Shown piece after piece: positions 25,213 to 32,774 of a stretch of DNA of 32,774 bases. Each line of letters opens with the position of its first letter. Within the stretch, counting starts at the first letter, position 1. The notes under the pieces were generated by a model. The model had not been told where the DNA came from, did no database searches, and saw nothing but the letters and a program-made list of their open reading frames with translations. Position numbers and translations under genes: made by a program. The stretch comes from Ignavibacteria bacterium (GTDB lineage: Bacteria > Bacteroidota > Ignavibacteria > UBA10030 > UBA6906): assembly GCA_003251275.1 (NCBI GenBank), contig QKGJ01000038.1, positions 1 to 32,774 of the forward strand. Direction: 5' to 3'.

Positions 25213-25920
25213 TCAAACTTTTCGCAGGGATTTCCATGCAGCATACCAGCGAACCACCTGCGGCTTGCGCCAGAGGTAAGGATTCGGGACAACCAGAATA
25301 TGCACAAGCCGGGTGAATGGCGCGAAGGCGATCATGAGCCAAGCGCTCACGATATGAAGCTTCACCATCCAAGGCATCGCCGTGACAAACTTAATGTCCG
25401 GATTGAGCGTCACCAGAGACCAGAGATAGGGAGTTGCAAGCGAGGCAAACCAGGATGATCCCCAGCTGTGGAACACCGCGACGTACAGTCCACTCAGTAT
25501 CTGGATGACAAAACTGGCAAACACGATCCAGTCAGCCCAGCTTGTTACCTTTTTTACCTTCGGGTCCGTGAGGCGCCGTGTGATAATCGAAACGAGTCCC
25601 ACCATGGTGAGAAGTGCCGCTACAAAAGCGCTCCCCTCAAGGATATAGAGCCGCAACGGATGACTGTTCCATGCCAACACTTCTCGCGGAATAAGAAACG
25701 CAATCAAATGTCCCGCCAGCACGGTAATAATCCCGAAATGAAACGGAACCAATCCCCAGAAATGATGCTGGTTTTCAAGAAACTGTGACGACAGCGATGA
25801 GAAGGTAAACGCCTCGGTACGATAGCGGCGGATCGAGACAAGGAGAAAGATGATAACCGCGACGTAGGGGAACACAATGAAAAAAATCTGATCAAGGAAA
25901 AATGGTCCGGTACTAATCAT
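25213..25920 (-). CDS. narI: Respiratory nitrate reductase, diheme cytochrome b subunit
   Basis: NarI, 235 aa, five hydrophobic helices, anchors NarGH to the cytoplasmic side of the membrane and oxidises quinol. Heme ligands are visible as two His pairs with the E. coli spacings: H61 and H71 (ten apart) and H189 and H207 (eighteen apart). The motif FAPFTRLVH is typical. The gap to narJ is only 2 nt. NarI of this kind makes the complex a quinol oxidase in its own right, so the cytochrome at the head of the operon would be an additional path or an assembly factor. Confidence 0.95.
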   Translation of the reverse strand: MISTGPFFLDQIFFIVFPYVAVIIFLLVSIRRYRTEAFTFSSLSSQFLENQHHFWGLVPFHFGIITVLAGHLIAFLIPREVLAWNSHPLRLYILEGSAFVAALLTMVGLVSIITRRLTDPKVKKVTSWADWIVFASFVIQILSGLYVAVFHSWGSSWFASLATPYLWSLVTLNPDIKFVTAMPWMVKLHIVSAWLMIAFAPFTRLVHILVVPNPYLWRKPQVVRWYAAWKSLRKV

Positions 25921-25922
25921 TG

Positions 25923-26462
25923 TTATACTCCTGCATATGATGATGCATAATGAGTCAGTAGTTCCTTGAGAGCGGAGAGAATTTTTTCGTAGGGACTTGA
26001 ATGGTCAGCAAACCCCTCGAGCATCTTGTCGAGAGCTTTCAGGACCTTGTTCGAGATGAAGCTGCTTCCCTCAAGGGGATCCATTCTCGCGAGCGCCTGG
26101 AGGACATGAGAGAGATGGTCAGGTAGTTCAGTCGACTCCTCAATGTGCAAACGGTACAGCAGACTGCGCATGGATACGAGAAATGCTCCGCGTTCATAAG
26201 TCTCGCCATGGAGATGCCATCCGACCTCAAGACTACTAATTGGATTGATGTCAAAAGTCCTGGTATAAAGCTCTTCGAGTTCAGCGGTGGTGAGGTCTTG
26301 TGTCGCGTTTGCAAATTCCTGAATCTTCTTCCCGATCTCCGACGGAACGTCCTTGAGTGCAGCGACAGCCTTGCTGCATTGATCCAACTGTTGATGATAA
26401 TTCCCGGAAGGGTATACCAGCAGCCTTGACAATGCATCAAAAGCCTCAGCATACTCCTTCAT
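25923..26462 (-). CDS. narJ: Nitrate reductase assembly chaperone
   Basis: NarJ, 179 aa, of the TorD-like chaperone group. It binds apo-NarG during insertion of the molybdenum cofactor and is not part of the final enzyme. All-helical composition with the family segments FDINPISSLEVGWHLHGE and YERGAFLVSMR near the middle. Start overlaps the narH stop by one base (TAATG), and narI follows after two bases, the usual HJI packing. Confidence 0.93.
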   Translation of the reverse strand: MKEYAEAFDALSRLLVYPSGNYHQQLDQCSKAVAALKDVPSEIGKKIQEFANATQDLTTAELEELYTRTFDINPISSLEVGWHLHGETYERGAFLVSMRSLLYRLHIEESTELPDHLSHVLQALARMDPLEGSSFISNKVLKALDKMLEGFADHSSPYEKILSALKELLTHYASSYAGV

Positions 26463-27952
26463 TAGAGTCCTCGCTCCGGTGATTCCGTAAAGCCGAATCC
26501 AACCGACGATTTATGCTCCGCCGGGTCGCGCATCATTTCGATGGCTTCCTCCCGATGCATCGGGGGAATGACGAACCGATCTTCAAACGTACAGAGCGAG
26601 GTGAGCTGATATATTACTTCGGCCTGTTCGACCGTGCAGTCCGCTTCGCGCAGCATTCGTTCGGCGACATCCATCGTGATATCGCCGACGGTCACTGCAC
26701 GGCGATACGTGCGTACCGCTTTTTGTTTTTTCAACGCGTATATCACCTTTCCCTGGTGGCCCGCGCCGAAGAGGTTGGCGAGGAATTGCATTGGCACCCT
26801 CGCCTGCTCGATATCATGGAAGAACTCATCCGACACGCTGCTGACCGTATCGTCATTGCGGTTTGACATAACCGGAGACATCGGCGGCACGTAGTACAGC
26901 ATGGGCATCGTTCGGAATTCAATATGTGGAGGAAGAGCGATCTTCCAATCCTTTACAAATTTGTACACTGGAGATGCTTGTGCCGACTCGATGACCGAAT
27001 CATGAATTCCGTTTTGCCGTGCCGCAGCAATTACGTTCGGATCATGGGGATTGAGAACGATCGAGCGGTGACCATCGATAAGCTGATCATCAGGCAGCTT
27101 TGCTACCTCCTCAATGCGGTCAGCGTCGTAGAGAAGAACGCCGAGATAGCGGATCCGGCCAACGCAAGAATGAAAACACGCAGGCGCTTGTCCGGTTTCC
27201 AGCCTGGGGTAACAAAGGATGCATTTCTCCGATTTCCCGGTCGACCAATTGTAAAAGGTTTTCTTGTACGGGCACGCCGCAACGCAAGCTCTCCAGCCGC
27301 GACATCGCTTCTGATCGATCAAGACAATTCCATCCTCACCGCGTTTATAGAGCGCTCCTGATGGACATGCAGCAACGCAACTGGGGTTCAGGCAATGATT
27401 GCAGATGCGTGGGAAATAGAAGAACACGAGACGCTCAATAGCCGAAAGCTGCATCCGCTGTTCTTCGGTAAGTCCCTGCAGGTTTGGGTCGTTTTCCGCG
27501 TACACGGGGGAACCACCCAAATCATCGTCCCAGTTCGGGCCCGCTTCGACATTGATGTATTCGCCGGTAACCATGGAGATCGGGCGAGCCGTCGGTTGGT
27601 CAGAGCCCTCGGGTGCATTGAGTAACTCATCGTACTTGTATGTCCACGGCTCGTAATAATCATCCATGCTCGGCATGGATGGATTGTGGAAGATGTTGGT
27701 GATGGTCTTTGCCTTGCTCGTTGATTTCAGCTGCACCTTTCCATCTTTGAGTTCCCAGCCACCCCGATATTTTCCCTGATCCTCCCATTTGGTCGGAAAG
27801 CCGGTGCCCGGCTTTGTCTCCACGTTGTTCCACCACATGTACTCTGTTCCCTTTCGGTCCGTCCAGATGTTCTTGCACGCGATGCTGCATGTGTGGCAAC
27901 CGATGCATTTATCCAGGTGGAAGACCATCGATATTTGGGATCGTACGTTCAT
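26462..27952 (-). CDS. narH: Respiratory nitrate reductase, iron-sulfur subunit
   Basis: NarH, 496 aa, cytoplasmic four-cluster protein that wires NarI to NarG. Cysteine groups in order: CIGCHTCSIACK, CNHCLNPSCVAACPSGA, CRGWRACVAACP (Trp in place of one Cys, the mark of the [3Fe-4S] cluster) and CILCYPRLETGQAPACFHSC. The long insert between the first and second groups is typical of NarH. GGAGG, six bases before the ATG, overlaps the narG stop region, so the two genes are closely coupled (gap 10 nt). Confidence 0.96.
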   Translation of the reverse strand: MNVRSQISMVFHLDKCIGCHTCSIACKNIWTDRKGTEYMWWNNVETKPGTGFPTKWEDQGKYRGGWELKDGKVQLKSTSKAKTITNIFHNPSMPSMDDYYEPWTYKYDELLNAPEGSDQPTARPISMVTGEYINVEAGPNWDDDLGGSPVYAENDPNLQGLTEEQRMQLSAIERLVFFYFPRICNHCLNPSCVAACPSGALYKRGEDGIVLIDQKRCRGWRACVAACPYKKTFYNWSTGKSEKCILCYPRLETGQAPACFHSCVGRIRYLGVLLYDADRIEEVAKLPDDQLIDGHRSIVLNPHDPNVIAAARQNGIHDSVIESAQASPVYKFVKDWKIALPPHIEFRTMPMLYYVPPMSPVMSNRNDDTVSSVSDEFFHDIEQARVPMQFLANLFGAGHQGKVIYALKKQKAVRTYRRAVTVGDITMDVAERMLREADCTVEQAEVIYQLTSLCTFEDRFVIPPMHREEAIEMMRDPAEHKSSVGFGFTESPERGL

Positions 27953-27962
27953 TTGTGTCCTC

Positions 27963-30900
27963 CTACCAGATGAGTTCGGGAAGTTTTCGCACTAAGATGT
28001 GCGTATCGCGGTTCGAACCGGTCGGTCCCCAATAGTTGAAATGATAGGTGAACTGACCGTAACCGCCTATCATAAGATTTGGCTTCAATCGTGTCCGTGT
28101 GAGACTATTGTGGCCACCTGCCCGGCGATTATTCCGCATCGGAGATTTCGGGACCGAGTACGTTCTCTCCGGAGAATGGTAGATGATGCAAATTCCCCTT
28201 GGAATCCGGGCGCTCACTGCTGCACGCGTAACTACAACGCCGTGATCGTTGTACACTTCCACCCAGTCATTATCGTTCACACCGAGATCTGCAGCGTCTT
28301 TGTCATTAATCCAGAAAGGTTCGATCCCTCGAGAAAGCGTTGTCATACGTTGATTGTCACCATACGTCGAGTGGATATGCCACTTACCGTGAGGCGTGAG
28401 GTAGTTCAACATCTTCGTCTTTCCACCGTTGGTCGAAAAACGAAGATCGGCATACTCGGTCGCTCCCGGTTTTGGTTTATAGGTCGGAAGGTGCTCTCCG
28501 AATTGAATGTATGCAGGATGATCGAGATAGAAATGTTGCCGTCCGGTCAGCGTGCGCCATGGGACATTTGCCTCAACGTTATAGGTAAACGGCGAATAAG
28601 CCCGTCCGTTTTCCGTTAGACCTGACCACATCGGACTGTTGAGAAGGCGCACCGGTTGTCCCTGGAGATCGCGATAGTTAAGACGTCGACCCCGGTTTTT
28701 TTCCGCCAGCTGTACCAACGGCAGCCCGACTTTTTCCTCCATGTTCTTGTAGGATCGGTAGGCCAACTCTCCGTTGGTGACTGTAGCAAGGTGGAGAATC
28801 GCATCACATACATGCACGTCCTTCACGAGCGATGGATACTTTACCCCGTCGAAAGTTACTGTTGGACCGGTGATGAGCATTTGATCGTAGAAGTCGTCGA
28901 TAGCGTACTTGGTACCATGTGCACCGAGACCGTTCTGTCGGACAAGGGGTCCAAGCGAGACGTACTGGTTGTACACATTTTTGTAGTCGCGCATGACAAC
29001 CGATAACTGGGGCATTGTCTTTCCGGGAACCGCTTCTACTTCGCCGTCGATCCAGTTCTTGATCGCCGGCTGGGCGATTTCCGCAGCGGAATCATGAGCC
29101 AGTGGTGTCGTGACGATATCTCTTACCGGTGTTGGAAAATGCAGCTCAGCCAACGCTGAGAACTTCTTGGCAATCGCTTTGAAAATATCCCAATCGCTTT
29201 TCGACTCCCAGCAGGGGGGCACAGCAGCCGAGAGTGGATGAATAAAGCTATGCATATCCGTGGAATTCAGATCTGATTTCTCATACCAGGTTGCCGCCGG
29301 TAGCACGATGTCAGAATACAAGGCGGAAGTGTCCATGCGAAAATTCAGATCAACCACGAGATCCATTTTTCCATGAGGTACCTTATCATGCCAGACAACT
29401 TCTTTGACAGATTCCTGGGCCATATCCTCGGCGATCGCATTGTCATGCGTGCCAAGATAATGGCGGAGGAAATACTCATGACCTTTGCTGCTTGCCATCA
29501 GGGCGTTCCCGCGCCAGATGTACCAGACGCGCGGCCAGTTTTCCGGAGCGTCGGGGTCTTCCACAGAAAACTTGAGGTCCCGGGATTTGAGACGTCGCAC
29601 CGTCTCCTTGATGATTTCCTCTCCAGTTTTCTTTGCTTCCGCTTCAATGTCTTGGATGAGACGAATGCTGTTTTCGCTGAACTGAGGATAGAAGGGAAGC
29701 CAGCCGTTCCGGACAGCTTTTACCTGCACATCCATCGTATGGCCTTGCGCAAGCGAGCCCTCTTCCTGCCGCATCGGGACTGTATGATAATCGGTGAACT
29801 CTTTTTCATAGCGCCATTGATCGGTGTGAACGTAGTGCCAGCTCGGCGCATTCTGTTGCCGCGATGGTCCATACCAATCTTTTGCAAACGCAATTGCGCC
29901 CCACGGCTCCCCCGGTGCTAGTTTTTCCTGTCCGACATAGTGTGCGAGTCCGCCACCGTTGACACCGACGCAACCGCAGAACATCAACGCGTGAATGCCG
30001 GCCCGGTACATGAGGTTGCCATGATACCAGTGGTTGATCCCTGCCCCAATAATGATCGTGCATTTGCCGTTCGTATGGAGTGCGGTGCTTCCCCACTCGC
30101 GTGCGAACTGGAGAAGATCCTTGCGTGCAATGCCCGTGTATTTTTCAGACCATGCAGGAGTATACGGCTTGTCTTCGCTATCGTAATCAATAGGGTAATC
30201 ACCTTTCAAGCCCCGGGGAACACCGTATTGAGCCATGAGAAGATCATAGACTGTCGTGACCGTGATCTCCTCCCCGTCATGCCCAACAAGGATCTTCACC
30301 GGTACGTGTCGTGTATGGCTTGACGCTTCTCCGAAGTTGTCGAAACGGATCGGGACAGTCTTCTCGCCATCCTTGAGGAAGGTGAGCCGCGGATTGATCT
30401 CGGTCTCATCGACGCCATCCTTCAACAGAAGATTCCACTTTCCCTTTTCCTGACCCCATCGAAAGCCGGAGCTGCCTAACGGCATTTTCGGACTTTTAGT
30501 TTTCTCATCCCACATGAGAAACTTCCAATCACCGTTCTCCGCGTCCGAGTATTTGGTGATTCTGTTGGCCCGCAGCATTTGACCGGCTTCATAGACGCCA
30601 CTCTCTTCCTTCAGTTCGACGAGATACGGCGCGTCGGTATATTTTTTTGTGTAGTCGATGAAGTAAGGCACCTGCTGTTCGTGGTGAAACTCTTTGAGCA
30701 GTACATGGTTGACTGCCATCCACCATGCACCATCCTGCCCCGCATTGATCGAGACCCATTGATCCGCGTATTTCGCAACCTGACTGAAGTCAGGCGAGAA
30801 GACGTACATCTTCGTTCCGTTGTGCCTTGCCTCCGCGGCGTAGTGGCAATCGGGTGTGCGCGTCATGTTCAGGTTCGATCCCATCACGGCCAGGAGCTTC

Positions 30901-31607
30901 GCGTTATACCAGTCCGCAGACTCCTGCACATCTGTTTGCTCGCCCCATGTTTCGGGCGAAGCGGGGGGAAGATCGCAATACCAATCATAGAAGGAGAGAG
31001 AGATACCGCCGAGCAGTTGCATTAGTCGTGCGCCGGATGCATAGCTTACCATCGACATCGCCGGGATGGGGGAAAAGCCCGCAATTCGGTCAGGGCCATG
31101 TTCTTTGATTGTATGAACATTTGCTGCCGCAGCAATCTCCAGCGCTTCGTCCCAGCTCGCACGCCGGAAACCGCCTTTACCGCGCGCTCTTTGCCAGCGG
31201 CTGCGCGTTTCGGGGTTTTCGACAAGAGAGCGCCATGCCTCAACGGGATCCTCGTGTTCCGCCCGGGCTTTCCGCCACAGATCGAGCAATGCACCGCGGA
31301 TGTACGGGTACTTTACTCGTAACGGACTGTAGAGATACCATGAAAATGAAATCCCGCGTTGGCATCCCCGTGGCTCGTAGGGGGGCAATCCGTGTTCGAG
31401 CATCGGATAGTCAAGTCCTTGCATTTCCCAGGTCACGATCCCGTCTTTTACATGGATCATCCACGTGCAGCTTCCGGTGCAATTCACTCCGTGCGTGCTG
31501 CGGACAACCCTGTCATGCTGCCATCGATTGCGATAGAACTCTTCCCAGTTGCGAAGCTGGGCATCATCCTCATCTTTGATCCAGGGAATTTTCGGGTGAT
31601 CACTCAT
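27963..31607 (-). CDS. narG: Respiratory nitrate reductase, catalytic molybdenum subunit
   Basis: NarG, 1214 aa, full length. It reduces nitrate to nitrite with a Mo-bis-MGD cofactor. The N-terminus [16 protein letters not shown] holds the HxxxCxxxC motif of the FS0 cluster, completed by the later Cys in PRGCQRG. The segment [20 protein letters not shown] is nearly that of E. coli NarG, including the conserved Asp region that ligates Mo. There is no twin-arginine signal, so this is the cytoplasm-facing type. GGAGG is six bases before the ATG. The first eight bases overlap the cytochrome gene upstream (ATGAGTGA). Confidence 0.97.
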   Translation of the reverse strand: MSDHPKIPWIKDEDDAQLRNWEEFYRNRWQHDRVVRSTHGVNCTGSCTWMIHVKDGIVTWEMQGLDYPMLEHGLPPYEPRGCQRGISFSWYLYSPLRVKYPYIRGALLDLWRKARAEHEDPVEAWRSLVENPETRSRWQRARGKGGFRRASWDEALEIAAAANVHTIKEHGPDRIAGFSPIPAMSMVSYASGARLMQLLGGISLSFYDWYCDLPPASPETWGEQTDVQESADWYNAKLLAVMGSNLNMTRTPDCHYAAEARHNGTKMYVFSPDFSQVAKYADQWVSINAGQDGAWWMAVNHVLLKEFHHEQQVPYFIDYTKKYTDAPYLVELKEESGVYEAGQMLRANRITKYSDAENGDWKFLMWDEKTKSPKMPLGSSGFRWGQEKGKWNLLLKDGVDETEINPRLTFLKDGEKTVPIRFDNFGEASSHTRHVPVKILVGHDGEEITVTTVYDLLMAQYGVPRGLKGDYPIDYDSEDKPYTPAWSEKYTGIARKDLLQFAREWGSTALHTNGKCTIIIGAGINHWYHGNLMYRAGIHALMFCGCVGVNGGGLAHYVGQEKLAPGEPWGAIAFAKDWYGPSRQQNAPSWHYVHTDQWRYEKEFTDYHTVPMRQEEGSLAQGHTMDVQVKAVRNGWLPFYPQFSENSIRLIQDIEAEAKKTGEEIIKETVRRLKSRDLKFSVEDPDAPENWPRVWYIWRGNALMASSKGHEYFLRHYLGTHDNAIAEDMAQESVKEVVWHDKVPHGKMDLVVDLNFRMDTSALYSDIVLPAATWYEKSDLNSTDMHSFIHPLSAAVPPCWESKSDWDIFKAIAKKFSALAELHFPTPVRDIVTTPLAHDSAAEIAQPAIKNWIDGEVEAVPGKTMPQLSVVMRDYKNVYNQYVSLGPLVRQNGLGAHGTKYAIDDFYDQMLITGPTVTFDGVKYPSLVKDVHVCDAILHLATVTNGELAYRSYKNMEEKVGLPLVQLAEKNRGRRLNYRDLQGQPVRLLNSPMWSGLTENGRAYSPFTYNVEANVPWRTLTGRQHFYLDHPAYIQFGEHLPTYKPKPGATEYADLRFSTNGGKTKMLNYLTPHGKWHIHSTYGDNQRMTTLSRGIEPFWINDKDAADLGVNDNDWVEVYNDHGVVVTRAAVSARIPRGICIIYHSPERTYSVPKSPMRNNRRAGGHNSLTRTRLKPNLMIGGYGQFTYHFNYWGPTGSNRDTHILVRKLPELIW

Positions 31608-32472
31608 GAACAGCCTCCATTCTTTTTTCGCGCACCAGGGCGCGGCGGACAGTCTTCAATCGTTTATTCCAGATAATATCAAACATGGCAAGCATCAAGA
31701 GTGTCCCTCCAAGACCGACCAGCACAAAATTCAATCGGGCTGTTGATGGATCTTCCGGATTGCGCTGCAGCGTGTTCTGGAAATAGGCCACCAGTGGAAG
31801 GACCTCTTCTGCATCGATCGGGTGCTCTTTGAATAACGATTGCATGGTGGGCGTTGCCGGTGCAGTGAGCCATGTCGAAAGAGTTTTGCGACCTCCATAC
31901 CGCTCCATCACGGTGGTAAGATCAGGTGCGAGGCCGCCGCCGCCAAACCCCCCAAGACCCTGCACGCTGTGGCACGCGATGCAGGAGGTTCCACCGTTTT
32001 TCAGGCTGACAGCACCGGTGAAAATTTTCTTTCCAAGAATGACATCCTCTGCAGTAAAGGGCCGCTCACTGATTTTGACACCCTGGAATTGAGATTTTTC
32101 GAGTTTCGATTCTGCATCAATCAAATCAAGGAGTGCCTGTGCGCGCTGCGGCGTCATTCCGGGAAACGGCGGCATCACCACACCGCGAGCCTCCTCTTTG
32201 AGTTGATTCGCATATCTGTCGCCGCTTTCAACAACACCACGCGGATCGATAATAAATTTTGTGAGCCATTCCCGTTCTGCACGTTTCGATACATCCTTCA
32301 GGTCGGGGCCCGTCAGGCGGCCACCGCCGATGGTGTGACAACTGATGCAGTTTTGACGGAAGAAGTCTACCGCCTCCTGCGAAAGAACATCCGGGACGAG
32401 TATTCCGGAAAGAATAGCAACAGTGACTGTCATCCAAAATTGAAGGGACCGACTGTAAATGCTAGCGCTCAT
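31600..32472 (-). CDS. narC: Membrane diheme cytochrome c at the head of the nar operon (NarC-like)
   Basis: 290 aa from ATG 32472. An N-terminal signal or anchor ([18 protein letters not shown]) leads into two cytochrome c domains with heme motifs CISCH and CIACH. A C-terminal hydrophobic helix ([20 protein letters not shown]) and basic tail follow. VMPPFPGM offers a Met ligand for the first heme. In Thermus the nar operon likewise opens with narC, a diheme cytochrome needed for assembly of and electron flow through nitrate reductase. The symbol here rests on that synteny. The ORF track begins at a TTG 24 nt earlier. The overlap with narG is 8 nt. Confidence 0.85.
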   Translation of the reverse strand: MSASIYSRSLQFWMTVTVAILSGILVPDVLSQEAVDFFRQNCISCHTIGGGRLTGPDLKDVSKRAEREWLTKFIIDPRGVVESGDRYANQLKEEARGVVMPPFPGMTPQRAQALLDLIDAESKLEKSQFQGVKISERPFTAEDVILGKKIFTGAVSLKNGGTSCIACHSVQGLGGFGGGGLAPDLTTVMERYGGRKTLSTWLTAPATPTMQSLFKEHPIDAEEVLPLVAYFQNTLQRNPEDPSTARLNFVLVGLGGTLLMLAMFDIIWNKRLKTVRRALVREKRMEAVHE

Positions 32473-32774
32473 GATGGCTCTCGCTTTAAGGCACAAGTTA
32501 TTGCTGCTCGGAATAAAATGGATTGGTTGGATCTGCCGTGATTGGAGAATATATTTTCGATCTGATGCTGACGTGATGACCTGGATGAATTAGAGTGTGG
32601 AACCCACGTTGATGATCAGGAAGTATGGTACCGCCATCGTCAGCGCTCTTCAAATCCACTCAAGGTATCCGCTGAAGGCAAATTCAGACTTCATTGACCG
32701 CAATTGGTGTGCCGTGGGAATGGCTCAAAGACTTTGGATTTTCTGTGCAAAGAGGGGGATTTCCCGCTCTGACT
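32473..32774. other. Upstream region of the nar operon, no gene supported
   Basis: About 300 bases between narC and the window edge. No ORF with a start, ribosome site and recognisable product is present. A short frame is open to the right edge on the plus strand (ending GGFPALT), and another on the minus strand enters from the edge and ends (SHSHGTPIAVNEV), but neither is convincing. The promoter of the 23-kb minus-strand run should lie here. The only A/T-rich candidate is TATATT (32553-32548, minus strand), without a good -35 partner. I see no well-spaced FNR/CRP dyad. Confidence 0.5.

Noticed and set aside
31840-32541. 233-aa plus-strand ORF over narC and its upstream region
   Set aside because: Mostly antisense to the diheme cytochrome; the unique tail has no recognisable feature.
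32548-32553. TATATT as a -10 box for the nar operon on the minus strand
   Set aside because: No acceptable -35 hexamer lies 16-18 bases upstream. Kept only as a weak candidate.
32609-32619. TTGAT/ATCAG halves resembling an FNR/CRP-family site upstream of the nar operon
   Set aside because: The halves are separated by one base instead of four, so it does not fit the dyad geometry.

Overview
The window is a compact stretch of bacterial chromosome with no mobile element, CRISPR array or dispersed repeat that I can see. It holds two convergent gene blocks separated by an initiator tRNA gene and a shared terminator. The organism looks like a diderm, anaerobic or facultatively anaerobic bacterium: it has an outer-membrane porin, a twin-arginine lipoprotein signal, alternative complex III and membrane nitrate reductase. 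Clear Shine-Dalgarno sites and a classical TTGACT/TATCTT promoter argue against the class Bacteroidia. A lineage near Ignavibacteria/Chlorobi would fit, but that is inference from gene content only.

Left block, plus strand (1-9204): Zn-dependent dehydrogenase, acyl-CoA dehydrogenase, iorA, iorB, a fused [2Fe-2S]/molybdenum hydroxylase subunit, an FAD/[4Fe-4S] subunit of the 4-hydroxybenzoyl-CoA reductase type, and a MocA-like nucleotidyltransferase. Together they read as an anaerobic aromatic (possibly aryl-pyruvate to aryl-CoA) pathway. IorAB could supply reduced ferredoxin, and the MocA-like protein could mature the molybdopterin-cytosine-dinucleotide cofactor.

Centre (9205-9362): a bidirectional terminator, an initiator tRNA-Met (CAT) on the minus strand, and its own promoter, whose -35 box overlaps the mobA stop codon.

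Right block, minus strand, read from 32472 down to 9359: one unbroken run of 19 genes with gaps of 0-53 nt or short overlaps. In order of transcription: a diheme cytochrome c (narC-like), narG, narH, narJ, narI, two narK transporters, all six subunits of alternative complex III (actABCDEF), a hemerythrin-porin fusion, a carboxymuconolactone-decarboxylase-like protein, moaA, a moaC-mogA fusion, a TauE/SafE permease, and mobA. The narC-GHJI-K-K order resembles the Thermus nar operon, with a complete quinol:cytochrome c oxidoreductase and part of the Mo-bis-MGD cofactor pathway appended. This makes a self-contained nitrate-respiration unit: uptake, reductase, quinol oxidation and cofactor supply.

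The most unusual single gene is the hemerythrin-porin ORF. Its cytosolic-type hemerythrin domain is joined in frame, through a typical cleavable signal peptide, to an outer-membrane beta-barrel. The last 300 nt of the window lie upstream of narC and contain no gene I can support.
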